From Bacteroidales bacterium (GTDB lineage Bacteria; Bacteroidota; Bacteroidia; Bacteroidales; JAADGE01): a stretch of 33,129 bases of DNA. Location of the stretch: the NCBI GenBank assembly GCA_021108035.1, contig JAIORQ010000074.1, forward strand, positions 1-33,129, read 5' to 3'. Below the pieces are notes generated by a model. The model did not search any database, was not told the origin of the DNA, and saw only the letters and a list, made by a program, of their open reading frames with translations. Made by a program: the position numbers and the translations under genes. Each line of letters opens with the position of its first letter. Within the stretch, counting starts at the first letter, position 1. Below, in pieces: positions 1 to 7,216 of the stretch.

Positions 1-34
1 CATCCCGAATTTACTTCGGGAGGTTCACAAGTTC
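1..34 (+). repeat. Partial tRNA-like repeat at window edge
   Basis: The first 34 bases contain an anticodon-stem-like inverted repeat (CCCGAA / TTCGGG) followed by GGTTCACAAGTTC, which resembles a tRNA variable region and T arm. The same CATCCCGAA start recurs at 440-448 inside the decayed tRNA-like copy. I read it as the tail of another unit of the tRNA-associated repeat. The loop does not make a sensible anticodon, so it is not called a tRNA. The upstream part is outside the window. Confidence 0.35.
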
Positions 35-57
35 AAAAGAAGATTAAAAAAAGTAAC

Positions 58-132
58 GGGCGATTAGCTCAGTTGGTTCAGAGCACTTGGTTTACACCCA
101 AGGGGTCACAAGTTCGAATCTTGTATCGCCCA
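58..132 (+). tRNA. tRNA-Val (anticodon UAC)
   Basis: A complete cloverleaf can be drawn. Acceptor stem GGGCGAT (58-64) pairs with ATCGCCC (125-131). D stem is GCTC/GAGC (67-70/81-84). Anticodon stem CTTGG/CCAAG (86-90/98-102) encloses the loop TTTACAC with anticodon TAC at 93-95. T stem ACAAG/CTTGT encloses TTCGAAT. The discriminator is A132 and no CCA end is encoded. A Rho-independent terminator follows within ten bases, and the 3' end plus terminator is duplicated at 499-549. Confidence 0.95.
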
Positions 133-140
133 CAAAAATA

Positions 141-167
141 AGGCAGTCAAATTTGATTGCCTTTTTT
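141..167 (+). terminator. Terminator of tRNA-Val
   Basis: AGGCAGTCAAA (141-151) pairs with TTTGATTGCCT (152-162) with a single G-U wobble, followed by a T run to 167. The ATG of the GIY-YIG gene lies four bases after the T run, so that gene needs read-through or its own start signal. Confidence 0.8.
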
Positions 168-170
168 ATT

Positions 171-425
171 ATGGTATACTATTGTTACATATTATATTCA
201 AAGAAGTTAGATAAATACTACATAGGATATACCGAGAATCTTGAAGAACGGCTATTAAAACACAATTTAAACCATAAAGGCTATACCGGCAGAACAGATG
301 ATTGGGGAATTGTTTATTTTGAAGAATTTGATAATAAGAAAGATGCATATGCCCTTAAAAGATATATCAAGCGAAAGAAATCAAGAAAATATATAGAATA
401 TTTAATTCAATCAAAAAGTGATTAG
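171..425 (+). CDS. Small GIY-YIG nuclease-family protein
   Basis: An 84-residue single-domain protein of the GIY-YIG family (UPF0213/YhbQ-like). The two signature strands are YCYI (residues 4-7) and YYIG (16-19). R27, in ERLLKHN, matches the conserved catalytic arginine. In the helix that normally holds the metal-binding glutamate (YhbQ-type A-E-x-x-V/I-K), the matching residue appears to be K63, so activity is doubtful. The reading frame is open back into the tRNA, but the ATG at 171 is where family similarity begins. The gene starts just after the tRNA terminator. Its last sense codon and stop (GATTAG, 420-425) lie in a repeat of the tRNA D-arm region. Members of this family in genomes often stand alone; whether this one cuts tRNA loci is unknown. 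Confidence 0.8.
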   Translation: MVYYCYILYSKKLDKYYIGYTENLEERLLKHNLNHKGYTGRTDDWGIVYFEEFDNKKDAYALKRYIKRKKSRKYIEYLIQSKSD

Positions 426-514
426 ATGTTGGTTCAGAGCATCCCGAACTTGTTTCGAAAAGGTCATATGTTTGAGTTTTCTCATAAGTGAAGCGAATAA
501 TCTTGTATCGCCCA
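420..514 (+). pseudogene. Decayed tRNA-Val-like copy
   Basis: GATTAG (420-425) and GTTGGTTCAGAGCA (428-441) match the D-arm of the tRNA at 62-85. An aberrant anticodon/T-arm region follows, and from 499 AATCTTGTATCGCCCA matches the tRNA 3' end exactly. The 5' acceptor strand GGGC is missing and about 24 extra bases interrupt the middle, so no cloverleaf can form. The offset from the intact copy is 358 bases at the D arm and 382 at the 3' end. Confidence 0.7.
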
Positions 515-522
515 CAAAAATA

Positions 523-549
523 AGGCAGTCAAATTTGACTGCCTTTTTT
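523..549 (+). terminator. Second copy of the tRNA terminator
   Basis: AGGCAGTCAAA/TTTGACTGCCT (523-544) is a perfect 11-bp inverted repeat followed by a T run. It is the duplicate of the hairpin at 141-162, without that copy's wobble pair. Confidence 0.75.
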
Positions 550-552
550 AGT

Positions 553-650
553 ATGAGATACTATTGTGTCAGATAAATTTATTTTTATCCTGTAGATTTG
601 AAATAATTATACTCAATATTATATCTTGAAGAATTTAAAGATGTAATAGA
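553..650 (+). pseudogene. Remnant of a second GIY-YIG gene
   Basis: The direct repeat continues past the terminator into the start of the GIY-YIG gene. At 553 the reading frame gives M-R-Y-Y-C-V-R-stop, against M-V-Y-Y-C-Y-I in the intact gene. Further on, AGATAAAT and TCTTGAAGAA resemble stretches of the intact gene in the same order (around 209 and 240). I infer a truncated, decayed paralogue. The similarity beyond about 570 is weak and was judged by eye. Confidence 0.4.
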
Positions 651-805
651 TTAAAAAAGTAATTGATTCCTGAAATATTTATTTAGAATTGTTTTAAATT
701 ATGGTTTTAAAGCAATATTGATATAACTAATACAAATTTTTTCCTTAAATTAGTGGCTAAAATTTTACATTCACATTGTAAGTTTTTTAATATAAAACTA
801 TTTAT
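651..805. other. AT-rich leader region of nrfHA
   Basis: No gene is visible. The stretch is very AT-rich and must hold the nrfH promoter. TAAGTTTT at 779-786 is one base from the TAnnTTTG -7 consensus, but I see no convincing -33 element. I found no clear CRP/FNR-type palindrome. Confidence 0.4.
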
Positions 806-1414
806 ATGAAACAAATTATTAATCCTCCGAGAAAATGGAAGTTACCTGTAGCAGTTTTGTTAGGAATCTTTGTCGGATTATTTATTTATTCGTTTGAAGC
901 ATCAAATGCAACTTCATATTTATCTGATAATCCTAAAACTTGTATTAATTGCCATGTTATGGTTCCTCAATATGCTACATGGAATCATAGTTCTCACAGA
1001 GAACATGCAAATTGTAATGATTGTCATGTACCTCATAATAATTTCATTCATAAATATTATTTTAAAGCTGCTGACGGATTCAGACATGCTTCAATGTTTA
1101 CTTTAAGGAAAGAACCTGAAGTTATAAAAATTAAAGAAGCCGGAATTGAAGTAGTTCAAGATAATTGTAAACGATGCCACAGTAACTTGAATGAAAATGT
1201 AGCAGTAGGAGAATTTACTATAGAAGATGTACATGCCGGTAACGCTAAGTTATGTTGGGATTGCCACAGAGAAGTCCCTCACGGAAGAGTACACAGTCTT
1301 TCATCTACTCCTGATGCAATTATTCCTGAAAAAAATTACACGATTCCTGATTGGTTAAAAGATTGGTTTGAATCAGATAAAAAAATTAAAAACATAGAAT
1401 CTAAAAATAAGTAA
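806..1414 (+). CDS. nrfH: Cytochrome c nitrite reductase small subunit NrfH (tetraheme quinol dehydrogenase)
   Basis: A 202-residue NapC/NirT-family membrane-anchored tetraheme cytochrome that takes electrons from menaquinol and passes them to NrfA. One N-terminal membrane segment spans about residues 13-30. There are four CxxCH heme sites: 46-50, 70-74, 121-125 and 150-154. M52, in the C-H-V-M context of heme 1, matches the methionine ligand position typical of NrfH. Most of the protein would lie outside the cytoplasmic membrane. It precedes nrfA by only three bases, the usual nrfH-nrfA order, so the two are surely co-transcribed. No cytochrome c maturation genes are in the window. Length and heme count fit the family well. 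Confidence 0.95.
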   Translation: MKQIINPPRKWKLPVAVLLGIFVGLFIYSFEASNATSYLSDNPKTCINCHVMVPQYATWNHSSHREHANCNDCHVPHNNFIHKYYFKAADGFRHASMFTLRKEPEVIKIKEAGIEVVQDNCKRCHSNLNENVAVGEFTIEDVHAGNAKLCWDCHREVPHGRVHSLSSTPDAIIPEKNYTIPDWLKDWFESDKKIKNIESKNK

Positions 1415-1417
1415 ATA

Positions 1418-2923
1418 ATGGAAAAGAAAAGAAAATCTTGGATAAATTGGACACTTTTTGGTGTTACAGTAGTTATTGTATTCTTGCTTGGATTATTAGC
1501 ATCTTCAATTACAGAGAGAAAAGCTGAAAAAGCATATGTATATAAACCAACTGTAAAGTTGGCTGACTGGGAACCCCGAAATGAAGTATGGGGTGAGAAT
1601 TTTCCAAGGCAATTTCAGTCGTATTATAAAACTTCTGATACTACATTTAAAAGTAAGTATAACGGAAATGCAATGATTGATATGTTGGAAGTTGATCCGC
1701 GACTTGTTGTTTTATGGGCAGGTTATGGATTTTCAAAGGATTATAATCAAGGGAGAGGCCATTTTTATGCTGTTAAAGATATATGGAATACTTTAAGAAC
1801 CGGCGGACCGACCGGACCTGATGACGGGCCTATGCCGGCAACATGTTGGACTTGCAAAGGCCCTGATGTTCCCAGATTAATGAATGAAATTGGGGCAGCA
1901 GAGTTTTATAAAGGAAAATGGTCAGCTAAAGGGCATGAAATTGTTAATCCTATAGGATGTGCTGATTGTCATGATCCTAAAACAATGAATCTTACATTAA
2001 CCAGACCTGCATTAATTGAAGCTTTTGAACGTCAAGGTAAAGATATTAAATCATTTTCGTATCAAGAAATGCGTTCATTAGTTTGTGCACAATGTCATTC
2101 AGAATATTATTTTAATAAAAAGAATAAAATTGAAGAAGGAGTTCCGTATTTAACTTTCCCATGGGATAAAGGATTCTCTGCAGAAGATATGGAAGCCTAT
2201 TATGATGAAATTGAATTTGCGGATTGGACTCATAAGTTGAGTAAAGCTCCTATGTTGAAAGCACAACATCCCGGTTATGAAGTATATATGACAGGCATAC
2301 ATGCCGAAAGAGGTGTCTCATGTGCTGATTGCCATATGCCTTATAAAACAGAAGGCGGGCAAAAATTCACAAATCACCAATTGCAAAGCCCTTTAAATAA
2401 TATTGCTAATTCATGTCAGGTATGCCATAGAGAAGAAGCTGATGTTTTGATGAAAAATGTTTATGACAGACAAGACAAGATCATTGAAAACAGAGATAAA
2501 CTTGAAGAATTGATCGTGAGAACTCATGTTGAAGCAAAACAAGCATGGGATTGGGGAGCAACTGAAGAACAAATGAAAGAAATACTAAAAGGTATAAGAC
2601 ATGCTCAATGGCGTTGGGATTATGCTGCTGCAAGTCACGGAGGTTCTTTCCATTCTCCTGTAGAGATAAGTCGTGTGATAGGCACAGGTATTACGATAGC
2701 TCAAGAAGCCAGAATAATGTTAGCACGATTATTTGCAGAATTAGGACATAACGAAGAAATTCCTTATCCGGATATTTCAACCAAAGAAAAAGCCCAAGCT
2801 TTTATAGGTTTAGATATAAATAAGTTAAATTCAGATAAAGAAAGTTTTAAGACAAATTTATTACCCGTATGGATTAAACTCGCTGAAGAAAGGGAAAGTA
2901 AATGGATTGTAGAACGTTTTTAA
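1418..2923 (+). CDS. nrfA: Ammonia-forming cytochrome c nitrite reductase NrfA
   Basis: A 501-residue pentaheme enzyme that reduces nitrite to ammonium with six electrons. An N-terminal signal or anchor segment lies at about 11-30. The catalytic heme motif is the special CxxCK form (C143-W-T-C146-K147). Four CxxCH sites follow at 181, 223, 302 and 333. Active-site residues line up with the E. coli enzyme: R127 (20 residues before the lysine ligand), Y230 in CHSEYYF, and H284 in AQHPGYE. It is the partner of NrfH directly upstream. All key residues are present, so an active enzyme is expected. This indicates dissimilatory nitrite reduction to ammonium, or nitrite detoxification. Confidence 0.97.
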   Translation: MEKKRKSWINWTLFGVTVVIVFLLGLLASSITERKAEKAYVYKPTVKLADWEPRNEVWGENFPRQFQSYYKTSDTTFKSKYNGNAMIDMLEVDPRLVVLWAGYGFSKDYNQGRGHFYAVKDIWNTLRTGGPTGPDDGPMPATCWTCKGPDVPRLMNEIGAAEFYKGKWSAKGHEIVNPIGCADCHDPKTMNLTLTRPALIEAFERQGKDIKSFSYQEMRSLVCAQCHSEYYFNKKNKIEEGVPYLTFPWDKGFSAEDMEAYYDEIEFADWTHKLSKAPMLKAQHPGYEVYMTGIHAERGVSCADCHMPYKTEGGQKFTNHQLQSPLNNIANSCQVCHREEADVLMKNVYDRQDKIIENRDKLEELIVRTHVEAKQAWDWGATEEQMKEILKGIRHAQWRWDYAAASHGGSFHSPVEISRVIGTGITIAQEARIMLARLFAELGHNEEIPYPDISTKEKAQAFIGLDINKLNSDKESFKTNLLPVWIKLAEERESKWIVERF

Positions 2924-2954
2924 ATCTTTGAAAAAAAGGTTTACTTAATAATTT

Positions 2955-2984
2955 AAAATCCCTTAAATGTTTGAGGGATTTTTT
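2955..2984. terminator. Bidirectional terminator between nrfA and aroA
   Basis: AAAATCCCTTAAA and TTTGAGGGATTTT form a stem with one wobble, followed by a T run on the plus strand. The minus-strand read also ends in a U-rich tail. It serves the convergent nrfA and aroA, and it abuts the aroA stop codon at 2983-2985. Confidence 0.75.
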
Positions 2985-4236
2985 ATTTAATATCTCTGTA
3001 AAAGTTAGGATAAGACTTATTAATACAATCAGAATTTTGAATAATTATTTCAGAGTTTGATCCAATGGCTGCAATTCCTAATGCCATGGCTATACGATGG
3101 TCATTATTAGAATCTGTAGTTCCGCCTGAAACTTTGCCGCCTTCAATAATCATTTTGTCATCTTTTATTGTGATATTAATCCCGATTTTTGCAAATTCAT
3201 TTTTTAATACTGTTGCTCTGTCGCTTTCTTTATACTTTAAACGGTTTACTCCTTTTAAAACAGATTTACCTTTGCAATATGCCGCCATTGCAACAAGGGG
3301 AGGGAAGAGGTCGGGACAATCGTTTGCATCAAATTCAAATGCTTTCAGTTTGCTCATTTCAGTTGTAACAGAATCATTATTAATTGTTATTTTACCTCCT
3401 GCCTTTTGAATTACGGAAATGATTTCTTTATCGGCTTGTTTAGAATCAATATTCAGACCTTTTAATTCAGTTTTTCCTGAAATTAATCCGGCAACAAGTA
3501 AGAAAGCAGCACCACTCCAATCGCCTTCAATGGTATAATCTTGTGCAATATATTTTCGGTCTCCTTTAATAATAAATCGTTCATAATTTTGATTTTCTAT
3601 TCTGCCGCCAAAATATTTGATCATATCTAATGTAAGATCAATATAAGGTTTACTTTTCAAATTTTTTACAATGATTTCAGAATCACCTTTTGCTTTCGGG
3701 AGAGCAATTAATAAACCTGTTAAAACTTGTGAACTTATCGATCCGTCAATTTCAAAAATACTTCCGGTTAATTTACCCGATAATTGAATAGGTAAAAAGC
3801 CGTTTTCTGATTCAACTTTGACACTTGATTGGCTTAATGCATCCTCAATACCGGTAACAGGACGTTTCAATAATGAACCTTTTCCGTTTAACGAAAAATC
3901 TTTACCGAATAATGATATTATCGGGCTGAACATTCTTAAAGCCAAACCTGATTCTCCGAAATTTAAATTTGTCTCTGTAACATTGTCAGTTCGTTCAACA
4001 GTAAGTTTGTTGAAAGAAAATTGAACGGAAGCACCCATTGCTCCTGCTATCCTGATTGATGTTAAAGAATCATTAGAAAAAGACGGGTTTTTAATAACAG
4101 TTCTTCCGTCAGACAATAAAGCCAATGCAACCGATCGTTGCATAATACTTTTAGAAGCCGGAACTTGAATGATTTTATTTAATGATTTCGGAAAAATCGT
4201 AATTTGTTTTTTATTATTTGAGATGTTATGTTTCAT
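2983..4236 (-). CDS. aroA: 3-phosphoshikimate 1-carboxyvinyltransferase (EPSP synthase)
   Basis: A 417-residue cytoplasmic enzyme of the shikimate pathway joining phosphoenolpyruvate to shikimate 3-phosphate. Family motifs visible: P-A-S-K29-S30 with R34 (shikimate phosphate binding), GESGLALR101, the D309 region DCPDLFPP (catalytic Asp), YKE337SDR340 (catalytic Glu), NDHR381IAMA, and K407 near the C-terminus. The length is normal. It stands alone here, convergent to nrfA, with no other aromatic amino acid genes nearby. The start follows the ATG at 4236, and the 364 bases upstream carry no gene on this strand. Confidence 0.93.
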   Translation of the reverse strand: MKHNISNNKKQITIFPKSLNKIIQVPASKSIMQRSVALALLSDGRTVIKNPSFSNDSLTSIRIAGAMGASVQFSFNKLTVERTDNVTETNLNFGESGLALRMFSPIISLFGKDFSLNGKGSLLKRPVTGIEDALSQSSVKVESENGFLPIQLSGKLTGSIFEIDGSISSQVLTGLLIALPKAKGDSEIIVKNLKSKPYIDLTLDMIKYFGGRIENQNYERFIIKGDRKYIAQDYTIEGDWSGAAFLLVAGLISGKTELKGLNIDSKQADKEIISVIQKAGGKITINNDSVTTEMSKLKAFEFDANDCPDLFPPLVAMAAYCKGKSVLKGVNRLKYKESDRATVLKNEFAKIGINITIKDDKMIIEGGKVSGGTTDSNNDHRIAMALGIAAIGSNSEIIIQNSDCINKSYPNFYRDIK

Positions 4237-4600
4237 TAATGTCCTGTTGATATTCTATAAAAATAAACATACTTCTTGAATGAAAAAAATTTATAACTGA
4301 AATGTTATTTTTATTTGAGTATTTATGGATTTAAGGATATTTAGTTATATAACATTTGCAGATATAATTTATATTTAAGAAATTTGAAGCCTGTTTATAT
4401 AAACTATGACAATTTGCAAATTAGGATATTTAAATTATTACGAAAAACATAAAATGAAACATCCATGATTAATACTAAACACACACGAACATGATTATTC
4501 TGCTGAAGTTGCAGATAACATGAACGTTGCGTGGTGTGGATGTTACCTGTCTGCTGATAGGCAGGCATCTGATCTTTGAAAATATTTAAAAAACAGACAG
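4237..4600. other. Intergenic region with decayed duplicate sequence
   Basis: This 364-base stretch separates the divergent aroA and GNAT genes. No intact gene is visible. The part from about 4454 on repeats the end and downstream flank of the GNAT gene (see the repeat at 4454). An imperfect inverted repeat CCTGTC/GGCAGG with loop TGCTGATA lies near 4548-4567. No clear TAnnTTTG promoter was found. Confidence 0.5.
4454..4500 (+). repeat. Direct repeat, copy 1 (GNAT gene tail remnant)
   Basis: GAAACATCCATGA, TAAT, TAAACACACA and ATGATT occur in the same order here and at 5011-5058. In copy 2 the frame reads N-I-H-E-stop at the GNAT C-terminus. Here the same frame reads N-I-H-D-stop after an in-frame TGA. 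It therefore looks like the decayed end of a former upstream GNAT paralogue left by a tandem duplication. Confidence 0.5.
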
Positions 4601-5029
4601 ATGAAAAATAAAGTTAAATTCAGAAATTATAAATCTGATGATTTTAATCACGTACAAGTTTTATGGGAATTGACCGGAATGGGAGGAAAAGAAAGAGGAG
4701 ATGATAATAAAGTTATATTAAAGACAATTAAATGCGGCGGTAAATTGATCATTATGGAAAAAAATGATATGATTATCGGAACTTCATGGTTAACAACTGA
4801 CAACAGACGAATCTTTTTACATCATTTCGGTATTCATCCTGATTTTCAAGGACAAGGAATGGCAAATATGTTAATGGATGAAAGCATGAAGTTTATAAAA
4901 GAAAAAGGTTTACAAGTGAAGATGGAAGTTCATAAAAAAAATATAAAAGCATTAAATTTGTATCGTAAATATAATTTTTTTGATTTTACTGATTATGAAT
5001 TGATGATGAAAAGAAACATCCATGAATAA
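4601..5029 (+). CDS. GNAT-family N-acetyltransferase
   Basis: A 142-residue protein with the GNAT fold. Motif A, the acetyl-CoA pyrophosphate loop, is seen as H-P-D-F-Q-G-Q-G-M-A around residues 78-87 (the Q-x-x-G-x-G/A pattern), preceded by the beta-strand FLHHFGI. Motif B follows as A-L-N-L-Y-R-K-Y-N-F near 117-126. It resembles RimI-like or aminoglycoside-type small acetyltransferases, but the substrate cannot be deduced. It is flanked by a direct repeat, suggesting a past tandem duplication. The next gene begins 139 bases downstream and is probably transcribed separately. Confidence 0.85.
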   Translation: MKNKVKFRNYKSDDFNHVQVLWELTGMGGKERGDDNKVILKTIKCGGKLIIMEKNDMIIGTSWLTTDNRRIFLHHFGIHPDFQGQGMANMLMDESMKFIKEKGLQVKMEVHKKNIKALNLYRKYNFFDFTDYELMMKRNIHE

Positions 5030-5058
5030 TTTTAAACACACATAAGGATGATTGTTGA
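5011..5058 (+). repeat. Direct repeat, copy 2 (overlaps GNAT gene end)
   Basis: This partner of the repeat at 4454 is displaced by 557 bases. It covers the last codons of the GNAT gene and the following spacer. The spacers that follow both copies also end in a similar ACAGATGAAA context (near 4595 and 5136). Confidence 0.5.
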
Positions 5059-5168
5059 GTGCAATTAGCTTTGAATGAGTAAGTTGTGAAATGTGAATGT
5101 TCCGTCTGACCATTAAAAACAATTATATATAAACAGATGAAATATTAATTAATAAAAATAATAACAAT

Positions 5169-7211
5169 ATGAAAAATAAATTTTTTTTACTAATGATTCT
5201 TTTAGTTAATATGAGTTTAATATATGCTCAGAATGAAAATTCAAAATTCGGAAAAGTAACAGAAGATGAATTAAAAATGGAGTATTATGAGCAAGATTCT
5301 TCTGCTAATGCTGTAATATTATTCGATAAAGGATTTTCATATTTTACTTATGACAATCACTTGGAGAGATTTAAATTAATTTTTGAGAGACAAGTTAAAA
5401 TTAAATTTTTTAAAAAAGAAGGACTTAAATATGCTGATTTTAAAATACCCTTATATAAAGCTGATAAAGGAGGTGTAAAAGAAGAACTTGTTACAGTAAA
5501 AGGGAAAACATACAATTTGGAGAACGGAAAAATTGTGAAAGCAAAGTTGGAAAATAAAAGTATTTTTAATGAGGAAACTTCAAAGAACTGGGATCAAGCA
5601 AAATTTACATTCCCTGCTGTTAAAGAAGGCAGCATAATCGAATTAAAATACTGTATTAATTCATATTTCTACTTTAACTTGAGTAGCTGGCAGTTTCAAT
5701 ATGATATTCCTGTAGAATATAGTGAATATTCTGCTGTTATCCCTGAGTTTTTTAATTATAATAAGAATATCAGCGGGTATGACAATGTTAATATTTCAGA
5801 ATCCAGTAACAACAGAGAAGAAAATTTTACAATTCAATATGAAACATTACCTCAGGCAGGCGGTAAAGTTGAAAGAGGAACTTATGAATTACCGTCTCAA
5901 AGTACACAATATTTATGGAAAGCATCAAATATACCGGCATTTATTGAAGAAGCATATATAACAACAGAAGAAGATTATATGACTTTTTTGGATTTTGAAC
6001 TTGCAACAATACAATACCCAAGAAGACCTATCGAAACATATACTACTTCATGGGAATCTGTTAATAAAAAACTTATTGAAAGCAGTAGCTTTGGAAAGCA
6101 TCTTAAAATTACTAAATCAATCCAAAATAAAGCAGATGAATTGACAAGTGATTTAACAGAAAAAGCTGATATTATGCTGAAGTTATACGATTTTGTTCAA
6201 AATAATATTAAATGGAATTCATATAAACGAAAATATATTACTGATTCATATAATCTTCAAAAAATATTAAGTAATAAATCAGGAAGTTCAGCTGATATTA
6301 ATCTTCTGTTGTTGATGTTATTAAAGAGCAAACAAATTCAAGTAAATCCAATAATCTTAAGCACCAGAGATTATGGTATGATTTTTCCCACACATCCGAC
6401 ACTGTCAGGATTTAATTATGTTATTGTTGAAGCAAAAATTGATGACAAAGTGTATTATTTGGATGCTACTTTGGATATTTTGCCTGTAGGAATGTTACCA
6501 AAAAGATGTTTAAACGGAATTGGAAGAAGGGTTGTTACAGCAAAATCGGAAGAAATAAAAATTGTACCTGTTGCAAAATATTCTAAATCCTCAATGTATA
6601 TTTTAAAAATTAATTCTTCTGAAGGGATAAGCGGAACTGTTAATAATTCATATAAAGGTTATGCAGCATTAGATATGAGAAATGAAATAATTAATTCCGG
6701 CGGACAAGAAGAATATTCCGAAAAGATTGCTGAAGAATCTACATCTGAAAAAATTGAAGAACATAAAATTGACGGATTTGATGATATATATAAACCTCTC
6801 AAAGAAACATACAATTTCTCAACTGCCGATAATATTACTTTCGCCGGTGATATGATTTATTTGACACCCTTATTGAATGAAAGATTGGAAGAAAATCCGT
6901 TCAAATTGGAAGAAAGAAAATATCCTGTTGATTATGCTTATAAAATTTTTGAAAGACTAATTATGCAATATACTGTACCCGAAGGATATGAAATCGCAGA
7001 AATGCCTGAAAGTATTAACATAGTATTGCCGGGTAAAGCAGCAAGTTTTCAATTTCAAGTATCTTCAGTAGGGAATATGGTACAAGTTATCAGTAACTTT
7101 AAAATTAATCAACCCATATTTCATTATGATTTATATCCGGCATTAAAGAATTTTTATAATATTGTTATTGAAAAGCAAAATCAAAAAATTGTATTTAAGA
7201 AAAAAGCTTAA
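5169..7211 (+). CDS. Secreted DUF3857/transglutaminase-like protein lacking catalytic Cys and His
   Basis: A 680-residue protein with a signal peptide (residues 1-20, ending I-Y-A-Q). A DUF3857-type N-terminal beta domain spans about 40-290 and a transglutaminase-like core about 330-440. The family normally has G-D-C-x-D at the nucleophile; here residues 372-376 are G-S-S-A-D, so S374 replaces Cys. The usual F-N-H-V is F-N-Y417-V, so the His is lost as well. The third position is kept as L-D432-A-T. I infer a pseudoenzyme, perhaps a binding or scaffold partner for the next protein, whose gene starts five bases downstream. It is probably periplasmic. No specific substrate can be named. Confidence 0.85.
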   Translation: MKNKFFLLMILLVNMSLIYAQNENSKFGKVTEDELKMEYYEQDSSANAVILFDKGFSYFTYDNHLERFKLIFERQVKIKFFKKEGLKYADFKIPLYKADKGGVKEELVTVKGKTYNLENGKIVKAKLENKSIFNEETSKNWDQAKFTFPAVKEGSIIELKYCINSYFYFNLSSWQFQYDIPVEYSEYSAVIPEFFNYNKNISGYDNVNISESSNNREENFTIQYETLPQAGGKVERGTYELPSQSTQYLWKASNIPAFIEEAYITTEEDYMTFLDFELATIQYPRRPIETYTTSWESVNKKLIESSSFGKHLKITKSIQNKADELTSDLTEKADIMLKLYDFVQNNIKWNSYKRKYITDSYNLQKILSNKSGSSADINLLLLMLLKSKQIQVNPIILSTRDYGMIFPTHPTLSGFNYVIVEAKIDDKVYYLDATLDILPVGMLPKRCLNGIGRRVVTAKSEEIKIVPVAKYSKSSMYILKINSSEGISGTVNNSYKGYAALDMRNEIINSGGQEEYSEKIAEESTSEKIEEHKIDGFDDIYKPLKETYNFSTADNITFAGDMIYLTPLLNERLEENPFKLEERKYPVDYAYKIFERLIMQYTVPEGYEIAEMPESINIVLPGKAASFQFQVSSVGNMVQVISNFKINQPIFHYDLYPALKNFYNIVIEKQNQKIVFKKKA

Positions 7212-7216
7212 TTAAA

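Noticed and set aside
87-170. Upstream extension of the GIY-YIG reading frame through the tRNA
   Set aside because: It would translate the tRNA and its terminator. Family similarity starts at the ATG at 171.
4388-4468. Twenty-codon ATG-started frame before the GNAT gene
   Set aside because: Too short and without recognisable features. It ends inside the duplicated GNAT tail and is more simply a remnant.
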